From NCBI RefSeq assembly GCF_022174665.1, contig NZ_CP076562.1, positions 1,938,525-2,002,524 on the forward strand: DNA of 64,000 nt. Reading direction: 5' to 3'. The notes below the pieces were generated by a model. The model ran no database searches. It saw only the letters and a list, made by a program, of their open reading frames with translations, and was not told the DNA's origin. This document shows, one piece after another, positions 16,235 through 24,999 of the stretch (positions are counted from its first letter, which is position 1; the number at the start of each line of letters is the position of its first letter). Origin of the DNA: Eubacterium sp. MSJ-33 (GTDB lineage: Bacteria > Bacillota > Clostridia > Lachnospirales > Lachnospiraceae). A program made the position numbers and the translations under genes.

Positions 16235-16903
16235 TCATAAATTTATTGTAAGATTTGATAATTTCTCGTTCAAAACATGATAAATTTTTGACAAAGGTAA
16301 TCCAACCACGTTCAGATAATCCCCTTCGATTCCCTGAATATATTTTGCAGCACCACTCTGGATACCATAAGCACCAGCCTTATCCATACAGTCTCCGGTT
16401 GCTGCATATTGTTTGATTTCCTGTTCTGTCATCGGATAGAAGGTCACTTTTGTTTGACAATGAAATATATTGCCCTGTATCTGCTGCGATGTTTTCGGAT
16501 TGGTCCATAAAATACACACACCGGTAAATACATCATGCGTACGCCCTGACAATAATTCCAACATCTGCTGCGCGTCCTCTTCTGTCCTTGGTTTTCCAAG
16601 CACACGTCCATCCACTGCAACTACGGTATCAGCACCAATCACGGTAATTTCATCCACAAAATCTGCTATCTGCTCATCATTGATGCCTGATTGCTCCATA
16701 TCCTGATTATAAATTCTACAGTACACATCCTCTGCCTTCACACGTGCCAGTCTTTCGACCAGTTCCTGCGGTTTCAGATTCTCTAATTCCGCTGGTGGAA
16801 TCTGCTCCTCCGCCGAAGAAACACACACCTCATATTCATATCCTCCCAGCGACAGAATTTCCTGTCTGCGCGGAGACTGTGATGCCAAAATGATTCTTTC
16901 CAT
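16235..16903 (-). CDS. maf: Maf-family nucleoside triphosphate pyrophosphatase
   Basis: 222 residues from the ATG at 16903, which has GGGGAG 6 nt upstream. The conserved start IILASQSPRRQEIL, then VIGADTVVAVDGRVLGKP and LSGRTHDVFTGV, are the family motifs. The C-terminal CMDKAGAYGIQ and EGDYLNVVGLPL also match. Maf proteins hydrolyse dTTP/UTP or modified nucleotides and are often called septum-formation inhibitors. An insertion (DMEQSGINDEQIADFVDEI, about residues 72-90) lengthens it slightly over the usual 190-200 residues. Confidence 0.93.
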   Translation of the reverse strand: MERIILASQSPRRQEILSLGGYEYEVCVSSAEEQIPPAELENLKPQELVERLARVKAEDVYCRIYNQDMEQSGINDEQIADFVDEITVIGADTVVAVDGRVLGKPRTEEDAQQMLELLSGRTHDVFTGVCILWTNPKTSQQIQGNIFHCQTKVTFYPMTEQEIKQYAATGDCMDKAGAYGIQSGAAKYIQGIEGDYLNVVGLPLSKIYHVLNEKLSNLTINL

Positions 16904-16926
16904 CGTTTCTCCCCTTAAATTTATAG

Positions 16927-17571
16927 TCAGCATGGTGTACAACAATTGCACAGCAAATTTAACAGACACATATCCATACACCAGTTATCGGATCGCACAT
17001 CCGGCATTCCGTACCCCATGCCTCGCTGCACATACCAGTTGCTGCCACCCTGCATCCGCTGTTTCATCTGTTTATATTCCATATTATTCGGCTCCATCGC
17101 GATTGCACGATCGATATGCTCCATCGCCGTTGCCTGATTTCCGGCACCTAAATTTGCAACTGCACTTAGATAATACCACCTGCCTGTGCGGTCGTCTATA
17201 TCCTCCAATGTGCGAAGTGCCTCTGTAAACATCCGGTTCATAATGAAATTCTGTGCCGCAGCAAGATGCGATTCATCCTGACTCATACCACCGCCTTCAT
17301 TTCTGGCACGACGAAATGCATCCGAACCGAATCCTCCGAATCCATCAAACCCACCATAACTGCTGCCACCATACGAAGAACCTGTATTTCCATCCATGAT
17401 GCTCTTGTATGCTGCCTGCACTTCCTTAAACTTCTCTTCTGCCTGTGCGGCATTTGGATTATTAATATTGGCATCCGGATGGTATTTGCGGCTTAGATTT
17501 CGATATGCTTTTTTCACTTCTTCCTCTGTGGCACCATGCGGAAGTCCCAGAACTTCATACGGATCTTTCAT
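16927..17571 (-). CDS. DnaJ-domain protein with C-terminal membrane or Cys-rich end
   Basis: 214 residues. The N-terminal J domain includes RKYHPDANI with HPD at 31-33, so it should stimulate an Hsp70 ATPase. A Gly/Ser-rich linker ([19 protein letters not shown]) follows, then a TPR-like helical region ([26 protein letters not shown]) and a hydrophobic Cys-rich end ([17 protein letters not shown]). It is not a full DnaJ, as there is no zinc-finger domain. The start at 17571 has AAAGGAATTAGT upstream. Copy 2 of the structured element ends 52 nt before this start. Confidence 0.87.
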   Translation of the reverse strand: MKDPYEVLGLPHGATEEEVKKAYRNLSRKYHPDANINNPNAAQAEEKFKEVQAAYKSIMDGNTGSSYGGSSYGGFDGFGGFGSDAFRRARNEGGGMSQDESHLAAAQNFIMNRMFTEALRTLEDIDDRTGRWYYLSAVANLGAGNQATAMEHIDRAIAMEPNNMEYKQMKQRMQGGSNWYVQRGMGYGMPDVRSDNWCMDMCLLNLLCNCCTPC

Positions 17572-17623
17572 ACTAATTCCTTTCTCAATCAGTAACTGTG
17601 AAACATATATACATCTGTGGTAC

Positions 17624-17772
17624 AGTTTACACATGAAACATATTCAACGCAGACATGCTCTCGCTCGGTTCATCACGCAATGGTACTAAATTCATGACAA
17701 ACAAGTTTGCCATTCATTAAGTACCAGCGTGCTTCAACGGTCTGCTTTAGAATTATGTTTCATGTGCAAACT
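17624..17772 (-). repeat. Structured leader/repeat element, copy 2 (upstream of dnaJ-like gene)
   Basis: Outer arms agtttacacatgaaacat (17624-17641) and atgtttcatgtgcaaact (17755-17772) pair at 17 of 18 positions and are unrelated to the arms of the other copies. The core is nearly identical to copy 1 (GCAGACCGTTGAAGCACGC; GCGTGATGAACCGAGCGAGA), but the apical hairpin is ATGGCAAAC / GTTTGTCAT instead of GCGAC / GTCGC. Same RNA sense as the gene downstream. Confidence 0.85.
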
Positions 17773-17801
17773 ATACCCACTTCTATGAATTGTTTCACAA
17801 A

Positions 17802-18647
17802 TTACTTCTTTCCCATATCATTTTGTTTCGTCATGAACCTTACCCAGATTCCGGAATAGATAATATTGCGGAGGAGGGCTGTCTCTTCGACGATTGGCAG
17901 GCATTCATAGATTTTCGCCATATCAGTAGCAATCATCATGAGGATTTCCTTCACATAACTGTCGAACTGCTCTTTCGACAGCTCATGATATAACTCCTTT
18001 AATGGATTAAACCGGTTCTTCTCGATATCCTCCTGTACGTCATCATATGCGTCGAGAATATAGATGAATTTGCCGAGCTGGTATCCGAGTCTCCGCAACT
18101 CCTCCGACCAGTCAATTCCGCGTGTCGATTTATATGCCAGGATCTCTGCCATGATATCACCAAAGGTTCCGGCAAGCAAATCCAGATTCGTCACATTCTT
18201 TCTCTCACAGGCAGATAATGTCCGCAGAGACTCCCGGATTTTCGCCAACTTCTCCGGATAGACCTGACCGATCTTGCGCACACGTTTCCGTATAAAACTG
18301 CTATAACAAAGTCTGGTGAATTTTCGGTCATCCGCCCAGTCATCGAGACATTTGTAGTAGGTTAGAATGAGATTCATATCTGCAATATACTGTATAACCT
18401 CATTCTCCAGATATTTTTTCTTTCCAACCGGATGCACCATGCACGTTGCTTCTTTCATCTGCGTATCCGGCTCATATAAAGCGGTCAGAAGAACCGCGGC
18501 AAACGTCGAATCATACGTAAGTGACATCTGTCCCATCGCACCATCCGTATTTCGGAGTGCATGACAGACACCACAATAATACATGCGATACCGTTCATAA
18601 TCTTTGACTTTCATCTCCGGTTTGTTCACAGTCACATATCCAAACAT
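17802..18647 (-). CDS. DUF5685-like conserved protein
   Basis: 281 residues. The start MFGYVTVNKPEMKVKDYERYRMYYCGVCHAL is typical of a conserved clostridial family that I place in DUF5685. The YYCGVCH motif plus later Cys and His (ATCMVHPV) hint at metal binding. DDWADDRKF and ILDAYDDVQEDIEKNRFNP look like the Asp-rich helices of prenyl-synthase-like folds, but no activity is established. The ATG at 18647 is preferred because GGAGGTGGGGACG precedes it. It ends 30 nt before structured element copy 2. Confidence 0.7.
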   Translation of the reverse strand: MFGYVTVNKPEMKVKDYERYRMYYCGVCHALRNTDGAMGQMSLTYDSTFAAVLLTALYEPDTQMKEATCMVHPVGKKKYLENEVIQYIADMNLILTYYKCLDDWADDRKFTRLCYSSFIRKRVRKIGQVYPEKLAKIRESLRTLSACERKNVTNLDLLAGTFGDIMAEILAYKSTRGIDWSEELRRLGYQLGKFIYILDAYDDVQEDIEKNRFNPLKELYHELSKEQFDSYVKEILMMIATDMAKIYECLPIVEETALLRNIIYSGIWVRFMTKQNDMGKK

Positions 18648-18677
18648 CGTCCCCACCTCCGATTCCTGCTACTAATA

Positions 18678-19073
18678 TTAACTATTCTTTATAAATCGTG
18701 CACTGCATTTTGGACATCGTATCTCAATCTTCCCTTTTCCGCGTGGAATACGAATCCGCTGTTTGCACTCCGGACAACGATATATATGATGTGTCTTCCT
18801 CATCGTCATGTGACTTCTTTCTTTTCTGCCCCACATGCGTAATTTATATGTCTTGTTTAAAAACCATGTATTTTCATCTCTGCGTTTGCTTATATTCTTT
18901 GAAAATATACGGAAATACGAAAAAATAAATGTCACAAATGCAATCGTACTTAAGATGTTACTTCTAATAAATATATCCATAAATACTAAAATACATGCAA
19001 TCCACATCATACACATGGAAAGCTGATCGGTTCCATTTCTACCGCGCATAAAATCCATCAATTTGCGTCTCAT
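18678..19073 (-). CDS. Two-helix membrane protein with C-terminal zinc ribbon
   Basis: 131 residues. Two hydrophobic segments (MWIACILVFMDIFI; ILSTIAFVTFIFSYF) come first, then a basic region and a four-Cys ribbon, YRCPECKQRIRIPRGKGKIEIRCPKC. The start at 19073 leaves 6 nt after GGAGG, whereas the earlier in-frame ATG abuts it. The ribbon resembles those of the IMA/zinc-ribbon_5 type. Function unknown. It lies 31 nt upstream of the DUF5685-like gene. Confidence 0.75.
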   Translation of the reverse strand: MRRKLMDFMRGRNGTDQLSMCMMWIACILVFMDIFIRSNILSTIAFVTFIFSYFRIFSKNISKRRDENTWFLNKTYKLRMWGRKERSHMTMRKTHHIYRCPECKQRIRIPRGKGKIEIRCPKCSARFIKNS

Positions 19074-19207
19074 AAACATCCTCCATATCTATATCTGATT
19101 TATATCTGATTCTGATATCCATTACTCTTCTTCATTTTTTCGAGTTGTGAAGTATTTTAACACGAGGGAAAACTCCGTCAATGACTTTCACAGAGTTTTC
19201 ACAAATT

Positions 19208-19240
19208 AAAAAATCCCTGATACATCTTGTATCAAGGATT
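19208..19240 (-). terminator. Terminator of the tRNA cluster
   Basis: Stem aatccctgataca / tgtatcaaggatt with a 3-nt loop. On minus it is followed by TTTTTTAA, directly after tRNA-Cys. Confidence 0.85.
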
Positions 19241-19246
19241 ATAGAG

Positions 19247-19317
19247 AGGCGCGAGCCGGATTTGAACCGGCGGTGAAGGTGTTGCAGACCTCTGCCTTAC
19301 CACTTGGCTATCGCGCC
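19247..19317 (-). tRNA. tRNA-Cys (anticodon GCA)
   Basis: Cloverleaf with acceptor GGCGCGA/TCGCGCC, anticodon loop around TCTGCAA, and T loop GGTTCAAATCC. 71 nt, U discriminator as usual for Cys. CCA is not encoded. Confidence 0.95.
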
Positions 19318-19362
19318 ATATATCATAAGGGGGGACCCACGCAGTGGAGAATTCCTTATCAA

Positions 19363-19434
19363 CTCCCCGAGTAGGGCTCGAACCTACAACAACTCGGTTA
19401 ACAGCCGAGTGCTCTACCATTGAGCTATCGAGGA
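19363..19434 (-). tRNA. tRNA-Asn (anticodon GTT)
   Basis: Acceptor TCCTCGA/TCGGGGA, D arm TAGCTCAATGGTAGAGCA, anticodon loop CTGTTAA, T arm GGTTCGAGCCC. 72 nt, no encoded CCA. Confidence 0.95.
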
Positions 19435-19563
19435 ATATATCGTCATTCCGAAGGAATGATGCAAAAGCGTTTATCTATTTCTATCTAAACGCAAAGTAGA
19501 TTATATGAAATAATTCCAATCAAGTCAAGACCTATTTTAAATATTTCATCCGCAATCTACAAA

Positions 19564-19651
19564 CGGAGATGGAGGGATTTGAACCCTCGCGCCGCGCGAA
19601 CGACCTACACCCTTAGCAGGGGCGCCTCTTCAGCCACTTGAGTACATCTCC
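19564..19651 (-). tRNA. tRNA-Ser (anticodon GCT)
   Basis: Acceptor GGAGATG/CATCTCC, anticodon loop CTGCTAA, long variable arm, T arm GGTTCAAATCC. 88 nt, G discriminator. It is first in the Ser-Asn-Cys cluster. Confidence 0.95.
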
Positions 19652-19764
19652 AATGCCTAAAAAACACATTTTACCAATCGGTGTTATTTAGTTCCGCGTC
19701 AACACGCTAAAATAGAATATCAAATATCACACCAAATGTCAAGGGGCAAATATCAATCAATTAT

Positions 19765-21477
19765 TTATTCATAAGAAAGAAGCGTATTCACACCATCATC
19801 ACCTTCCATATAATGAACCGTAATCACATCACCGTCCTCAATCTTAATCAGGCTTTCATTTTCTGCAAAATTCTGTTTGTAGACAGAACGATCTTTCGCT
19901 GTAATATACACATATGTCTCATTTTCTACTGTGATGTACCGGATCTGTGTGACTGTAATCTTCTTACTCAATGTATCCTCGCTGACATCGTTTGCACTTG
20001 TCGTGATGCTGTTTTCGGCAAGCAGCTTCCGGTAACTTGCAAGTGCTTCCTTCTGTGTCGCACCGGTTGCTACGATGCTGTACTTTTCCACATTGACAAG
20101 TGCATACATCTTTACAAGTCCTGCATTATCTTTGAGCACCATGATATAAGTTGGTACATTTCCAATGTTGATTAGAGACGGGAATGATGACGTGTACCCG
20201 AGGTTCTGTACCTGTCCTTCCGCAGAAGACATCGCGGAATGTTCTTCCGCACCTGCGATTGCAAAATACTTACTCTCTGCGGTTCTTGAATTCATCAACA
20301 CGAATCCGATATTCGACTGGTCTCCATTGACGGATGTCACACCTGTGTATACCCACACATCGCCACCCATCACCTTGTAACCATAATCGTCGGTCGTCAC
20401 CTTACAGCCTTTATTTCCAATCTTGCTGTTAATGAATCCACCTGACAGCATACCATACCAGTTATACCGGTCACATAAGAGATCACCATCATACACGCGA
20501 TCTACCCAATTTGGAATATCACCCAGATCCATATATTCACAATCCCCACTGCATGGATCACAGAGCACAATTCCCTTCACGTCCTTCGCTCCGAATAACC
20601 CTGCATTCGGCTTTAATACCGGACAGATATAATATGGATTTCCTTTGTTATCGAGTTCAAAATAATATCCGTTGAAATCATATGTCGGATACGAAAGCTG
20701 CACATGCCGCTGCAAATTCTTGCCAAAATATGCAGAGGAAGAATACTGAATCGGTTTTTCAAGCTTCACATAATCTGCTTCATTTTTGACCGGATCAACA
20801 AGCACGTATCCCGGAATTCCGGCATCTTTATTGTTCAGATATTTGATAAACCCCGCATATTCAAGCGGTGCAACCTTCATCGGCACACCATTATAATCAA
20901 TGGTGCTGTATGTCTCACTCACCTGATACTGGCTGACAACATCAGACAGGGAACCAATCGCACGATCACCGATGATTCTTGCACTGTCCGTATCCATTAG
21001 TGCTATGTTGTTGATATTCTCACTTTCCGGTACATCCGTTGCAAAATCACCATCCTCAACCTTGATAATTCCTGCATATTTCGATGCACGGATCAATTTG
21101 GAAGATGCCAGCCCACCAATGATCAATCCTACAATCAACACAAGGATTGCTGTAAATGAAACCATTACCACCTTTGTTGAACCAACGGCTTCTTTGATAT
21201 TGCCTTTTTTAGTAATGCGTGTTCCCTTGAAATCAAAGGAGCAAAATCCAATTGCCGCAAGCGTAAGTATCACCCATGTCCAGAATCCAGAGGTATGTAC
21301 ATTGATTGCCGGTGTCAGAAAATAATAAAATAACACTTCCACAACGAGCAGCAACCCATACAGAAGAATGTTTGATCTGCGGATAGCAAATCCTGGTTTT
21401 CCGTTTTTCTGCTGTTTCTTCCTGCGCTCCTTTTCCATATCTACATCATATTCGACTTTAACCTTGTTTTTTGCCAT
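19765..21477 (-). CDS. Large membrane-anchored protein, unknown function
   Basis: 570 residues. A basic N-terminus (EKERRKKQQKNGK) leads to membrane segments at about 33-55 (ILLYGLLLVVEVLFYYFL), 66-80 and 105-128 (VMVSFTAILVLIVGLIIGGLA). The remaining 440 residues look extracytoplasmic, with many Tyr and Gly and a CDPCSGDC cluster. I do not recognise the family. Its ATG lies one base after the fumarase beta stop and its RBS (AAGGAG) is inside that gene, so it is translationally coupled to fumB. The tRNA cluster follows downstream. Confidence 0.75.
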   Translation of the reverse strand: MAKNKVKVEYDVDMEKERRKKQQKNGKPGFAIRRSNILLYGLLLVVEVLFYYFLTPAINVHTSGFWTWVILTLAAIGFCSFDFKGTRITKKGNIKEAVGSTKVVMVSFTAILVLIVGLIIGGLASSKLIRASKYAGIIKVEDGDFATDVPESENINNIALMDTDSARIIGDRAIGSLSDVVSQYQVSETYSTIDYNGVPMKVAPLEYAGFIKYLNNKDAGIPGYVLVDPVKNEADYVKLEKPIQYSSSAYFGKNLQRHVQLSYPTYDFNGYYFELDNKGNPYYICPVLKPNAGLFGAKDVKGIVLCDPCSGDCEYMDLGDIPNWVDRVYDGDLLCDRYNWYGMLSGGFINSKIGNKGCKVTTDDYGYKVMGGDVWVYTGVTSVNGDQSNIGFVLMNSRTAESKYFAIAGAEEHSAMSSAEGQVQNLGYTSSFPSLINIGNVPTYIMVLKDNAGLVKMYALVNVEKYSIVATGATQKEALASYRKLLAENSITTSANDVSEDTLSKKITVTQIRYITVENETYVYITAKDRSVYKQNFAENESLIKIEDGDVITVHYMEGDDGVNTLLSYE

Positions 21478-21478
21478 A

Positions 21479-22087
21479 TTAATTATGCTCCTTCAGATAA
21501 TCTGCAACCGCCGTCTCATACAGATTGTGTCCTTCACTGTCGATTACAACGATAACAGGAAGATTCTCGACGCACATCTTACGGATTGCTTCGGTTCCAA
21601 GATCATCATAGGCGATCACTTCTGACTCCTTGATACATTTGGATAAAAGCGCGCCCGCTCCTCCAACAGCTGCCATATACACAGCTTTTTCCTTGACGAT
21701 TGCATCAATCACTGCCTGGCTGCGCTTACCTTTTCCAATCATGCCCTTCAACCCCTTTGAAAGCAGAAGCGGTGTATATTTATCCATACGGCTGCTTGTT
21801 GTAGGTCCGGCAGAACCGATGACCTGTCCCGGCTTCGCCGGTGTTGGTCCGAGATAATAGATTGTATTTCCTGTGATATCCAGTGGCAGAATCTTATCCT
21901 CATACAGCTTTGCACCGGTATACTCTACTTCCGGATGTTTCTCCTGCTCCACTAAGATGGCATCATACATCCGCTTGTGTGCAGCATCTCTGGCACTGTA
22001 AATCGTGCCGGTCAGATAGATATAATCTCCCGCATGAAGCTCCTTTAATTCCTCTTCGCTAAATGGTACTGCAATATGTCGTTCCAT
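21479..22087 (-). CDS. fumB: Class I fumarate hydratase, beta subunit
   Basis: 202 residues of the Fe-S hydro-lyase C-terminal family. The HAGDYIYLTGTIYSARDAAHKR motif and the GPTTSSRMDKYTPLLL segment are characteristic of the beta subunit. With the alpha subunit it hydrates fumarate to malate using a [4Fe-4S] cluster; L(+)-tartrate dehydratase is the main alternative. RBS GGAGG lies just upstream. The alpha gene is not adjacent: a 1.65-kb membrane-protein gene sits between the two. Confidence 0.9.
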   Translation of the reverse strand: MERHIAVPFSEEELKELHAGDYIYLTGTIYSARDAAHKRMYDAILVEQEKHPEVEYTGAKLYEDKILPLDITGNTIYYLGPTPAKPGQVIGSAGPTTSSRMDKYTPLLLSKGLKGMIGKGKRSQAVIDAIVKEKAVYMAAVGGAGALLSKCIKESEVIAYDDLGTEAIRKMCVENLPVIVVIDSEGHNLYETAVADYLKEHN

Positions 22088-22109
22088 TCTCTAATCCTCC
22101 GTTATTTTT

Positions 22110-23762
22110 TTACTTCGTCAGCATATATCCCTTTATAAACATTCTTTTTATCATAGTCTGCTCATCATCGATTTCAAAACTGATATACGTTATAATCAGC
22201 TTTTCTGTATCACTAACTTGTATTTCATAGACTATGTCTTTTTCGTTTATCTTCTGATTTTCTCTTTTATCCTCCAGATTCTTATAATATGAAATACAGG
22301 AAGTAAAATCTACATTCTTATATTCGCTGTCTCCGACTGTAATCGTTTTATTCTCATAGTTTTCGATTGTGCTTTCCTCGTTCCAATGTGCAGTCATCGT
22401 ATAGATTTTTGCATATCCATCGATGATGATTCCTTTCTCTTCAATTGGATCTGCATAAAAATATACAGATTTCCATTGGTCACTGCCATACGCATCTCCA
22501 TCATACATCATACTATGTAATTCATCCTGTTCCGCTTCGGTAAGATTGTTATCCAGATATCGTCTGCCATACGCATTTCCACGCAAATAATCATACGCTT
22601 CCGCAGCCACTTCCTTATCCGAAGTTTGATTCTTTACAAGCCTGTTTTTCTGTGACTGATAAGACAGGTAAGATGCATTTCCAAATGGAAGCAGAAGTCC
22701 TATGAATAAACATCCCACGAATACAAGGATCAGATTTTCATAATGCCGGTTCCACAGAATATAGATGATCTGAAGCAGTATAAACATGATTGCCGCATAT
22801 CGCTGCTCCGTCAGTCCATATGCTATAACACGTACCGACATCGAATAGATTTCAAGCAGGATAAACGGTGCATAAATATATTTCGTAATAGAAATAAGTT
22901 TCGCATAACGTGAAGTCTTCTCCTCCACGAACCCGGATGCCATCATCCAGATTGGCATACCGATTGCAAAAAGACTTGCACAGATACTGAAGATTTCGTT
23001 GCTCGGAATCTCCCGCGTTACGAAGATTTTTACCACATAGAGATATATCACGAACATCGCAATCCACACGCATGGAAGTAGCACATACGATACAAATTTC
23101 TTTGTAAATGCCGCGTTATCTTCGCTTGTGTCCGAGACAGCAAGCAGGCAGGTTGGGAAATACGCAAGTGCACTCAGCAATAACTGGATATTCAACTCCA
23201 CTCTGAACGTATCTATATCCACAAGCAATGCATCTATAATTTCAAGAATCAGGATAACCGCAATATTTAACACCAGATAGACGCCAACTGCCCGAAGCAA
23301 TGCAAATATGATTCGTCCGATACAATGTGGCAAATCTAATTGTTGCTGCCGGAGCAATACATAGATTGCAAGAAGCACCGTGCATGCAATGTAAAAATAC
23401 AAGATACTTTCAAATATCAGATTTGGTATATCCGCTTTCTGCGCTTTAAGAATCTCTGACAAATTCTCAAATACAATTGCAATCACAAACGTTACGACAT
23501 AGCCGATCAGACATTTCCGTTTGTTTTTCTGTGCTTCTTCTGCTGTTTTCTTCCACAGACTCTCAACCAGAAAATTCCCGGCAAGCCAGATAGAACAGAC
23601 AGTCACGATGGATTCTATATCAAACCCTTTTTTCTGATTTGCTATGATGCTCACAACCGATATAATCAGCGCGCAAAAAATACTCGCAGCATAACGTATG
23701 TAAATCTGCTTGAATTTCGCCATATTCTGATTAATATAATTTGAAACCTTTCCCAAGTACAT
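22110..23762 (-). CDS. DUF4153-like polytopic membrane protein
   Basis: 550 residues. About the first 370 contain ten or more hydrophobic segments, and the C-terminal 180 are soluble (EAYDYLRGNAYGRRYLDNNL; DSEYKNVDFTSCISYYK). Size, topology and the N-terminal pattern fit DUF4153 proteins of Firmicutes, which have no firm function. It lies between the two fumarase subunit genes, 22 nt before the beta subunit and about 107 nt after the alpha subunit, so it is probably in the same transcript. Confidence 0.7.
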   Translation of the reverse strand: MYLGKVSNYINQNMAKFKQIYIRYAASIFCALIISVVSIIANQKKGFDIESIVTVCSIWLAGNFLVESLWKKTAEEAQKNKRKCLIGYVVTFVIAIVFENLSEILKAQKADIPNLIFESILYFYIACTVLLAIYVLLRQQQLDLPHCIGRIIFALLRAVGVYLVLNIAVILILEIIDALLVDIDTFRVELNIQLLLSALAYFPTCLLAVSDTSEDNAAFTKKFVSYVLLPCVWIAMFVIYLYVVKIFVTREIPSNEIFSICASLFAIGMPIWMMASGFVEEKTSRYAKLISITKYIYAPFILLEIYSMSVRVIAYGLTEQRYAAIMFILLQIIYILWNRHYENLILVFVGCLFIGLLLPFGNASYLSYQSQKNRLVKNQTSDKEVAAEAYDYLRGNAYGRRYLDNNLTEAEQDELHSMMYDGDAYGSDQWKSVYFYADPIEEKGIIIDGYAKIYTMTAHWNEESTIENYENKTITVGDSEYKNVDFTSCISYYKNLEDKRENQKINEKDIVYEIQVSDTEKLIITYISFEIDDEQTMIKRMFIKGYMLTK

Positions 23763-23869
23763 ATCTCCTTTCTTTCAGGCACGCATGATTCTCGTTTATA
23801 ACTTACACATGCATCCATCCAATCTCCTGTACATTTTACTCTATCATTTCTTCCATATTATTTATATTT

Positions 23870-24712
23870 CTACAACACAACTGTCTTGTGACGGTTTACA
23901 TGACAGCACATATTGACTGCAAGCGGCATACCTGCGATATGTGTCGCATAAGTTTCAATATTGACGGCGAGCGCCGTTGTCTTTCCTCCAAGTCCACCCG
24001 GACCGATACCGGTCTTGTTCACAAGCTCCAATATCTCGTCTTCGAGCTTCGCAATATGTGCCTTCTCCGAATGTGAACCTGCCGGTCTCGTGAGTGCTTT
24101 CTTCGCAAGCTTTGCCGCAAGCTCAAAATCACCGCCAAGTCCAACACCGACTACCATCGGAGGACAGGCATTTGGACCCGCATCCTTCACTGCTGCAAGC
24201 ACAGACTGACGGATTCCTTCTTCTCCGTCTGCCGGCTTCAGCATATAAACCTTACTCATATTCTCACTGCCAAAACCCTTCGGTGCAATCGTGATTTCCA
24301 GCTTATCACCCGGCACGATATCATAGTGAATGATTGCCGGTGTATTATCTCCGGTATTTTCACGCAAAAGTGGATCCCTCACGACAGATTTCCTTAAGTA
24401 ACCTTCTGTATATCCCTGACGGACGCCCTCATTGATTGCATCTGTGATGTTCATTCCCTCGACATGCAGATTCTGTCCGACATTTACAAAGAACACTGCC
24501 ATCCCGGTATCCTGACAGATTGGTGTCTGATCTTCCCCGGCAATCTCCATATTCTCGATCAACTGATTCAAGATCTGTTTGCCGAGCGTGCTGTCTTCCT
24601 CTTTTGCCGCCTGACGTATCTTACCATCCATATCTTCTGCCAGATACAGATTAGCCGAGATACACATTTCCTTCACTGCTTCAATGATTTTGTCTGTGTG
24701 TAATGTTCGCAT
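23870..24712 (-). CDS. fumA: Class I fumarate hydratase, alpha subunit
   Basis: 280 residues of the Fe-S hydro-lyase N-terminal family. Cluster-ligand cysteines appear in PICQDTGMAVFF, GPNACPPMVVGVG and AVNMCCHVNRH. GTGIGPGGLGGKT-type glycine motifs (KTGIGPGGLGGKTTAL) match the family. RBS AAAGGAG precedes the start. It acts with the beta subunit at 21479-22087. Confidence 0.92.
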   Translation of the reverse strand: MRTLHTDKIIEAVKEMCISANLYLAEDMDGKIRQAAKEEDSTLGKQILNQLIENMEIAGEDQTPICQDTGMAVFFVNVGQNLHVEGMNITDAINEGVRQGYTEGYLRKSVVRDPLLRENTGDNTPAIIHYDIVPGDKLEITIAPKGFGSENMSKVYMLKPADGEEGIRQSVLAAVKDAGPNACPPMVVGVGLGGDFELAAKLAKKALTRPAGSHSEKAHIAKLEDEILELVNKTGIGPGGLGGKTTALAVNIETYATHIAGMPLAVNMCCHVNRHKTVVL

Positions 24713-24737
24713 GGTTTACTCCTTTTTAACATACTAA

Positions 24738-24767
24738 GGCTGCTACATGATTTCTCATATAGCAGCC
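24738..24767 (-). terminator. Hairpin between the gyrA operon and fumA
   Basis: Stem ggctgctacatga / tcatatagcagcc, with one wobble. On minus only a short T-rich stretch (TTAGTATG) follows, so this may be a weak terminator or a processing hairpin. Confidence 0.5.
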
Positions 24768-24773
24768 CTTTTC

Positions 24774-24977
24774 TTAATCATCCAGATAGTCGTCTTTATC
24801 CTTCATATCAATCCCGCGCTTCTTATTCTGTGCATGTACATAAATAGATACAAAAATGTATGTCACAAATAACAATACAAATATAACACCTACCCAGTAC
24901 ATCAGTGCATATAAGAAATTGGATACGCCATCAATTTTTGAAAGACCTTCCAATCCTTCTTTAATACTATCGTTCAT
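24774..24977 (-). CDS. Small single-pass membrane protein
   Basis: 67 residues: a soluble N-terminus (SIKEGLEGLSKIDGVSN), one helix (FLYALMYWVGVIFVLLFVTYIFVSIYV) and a charged tail (DMKDKDDYLDD). It follows gyrA by 22 nt on the same strand with a good AGAGGGAAAAGCG RBS. Function unknown. Confidence 0.65.
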   Translation of the reverse strand: MNDSIKEGLEGLSKIDGVSNFLYALMYWVGVIFVLLFVTYIFVSIYVHAQNKKRGIDMKDKDDYLDD

Positions 24978-24999
24978 CGCTTTTCCCTCTTTTCACGAC

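Noticed and set aside
19208-19240. Attenuator linked to the tRNA-Cys gene
   Set aside because: It fits an ordinary terminator; no leader peptide or antiterminator is seen.
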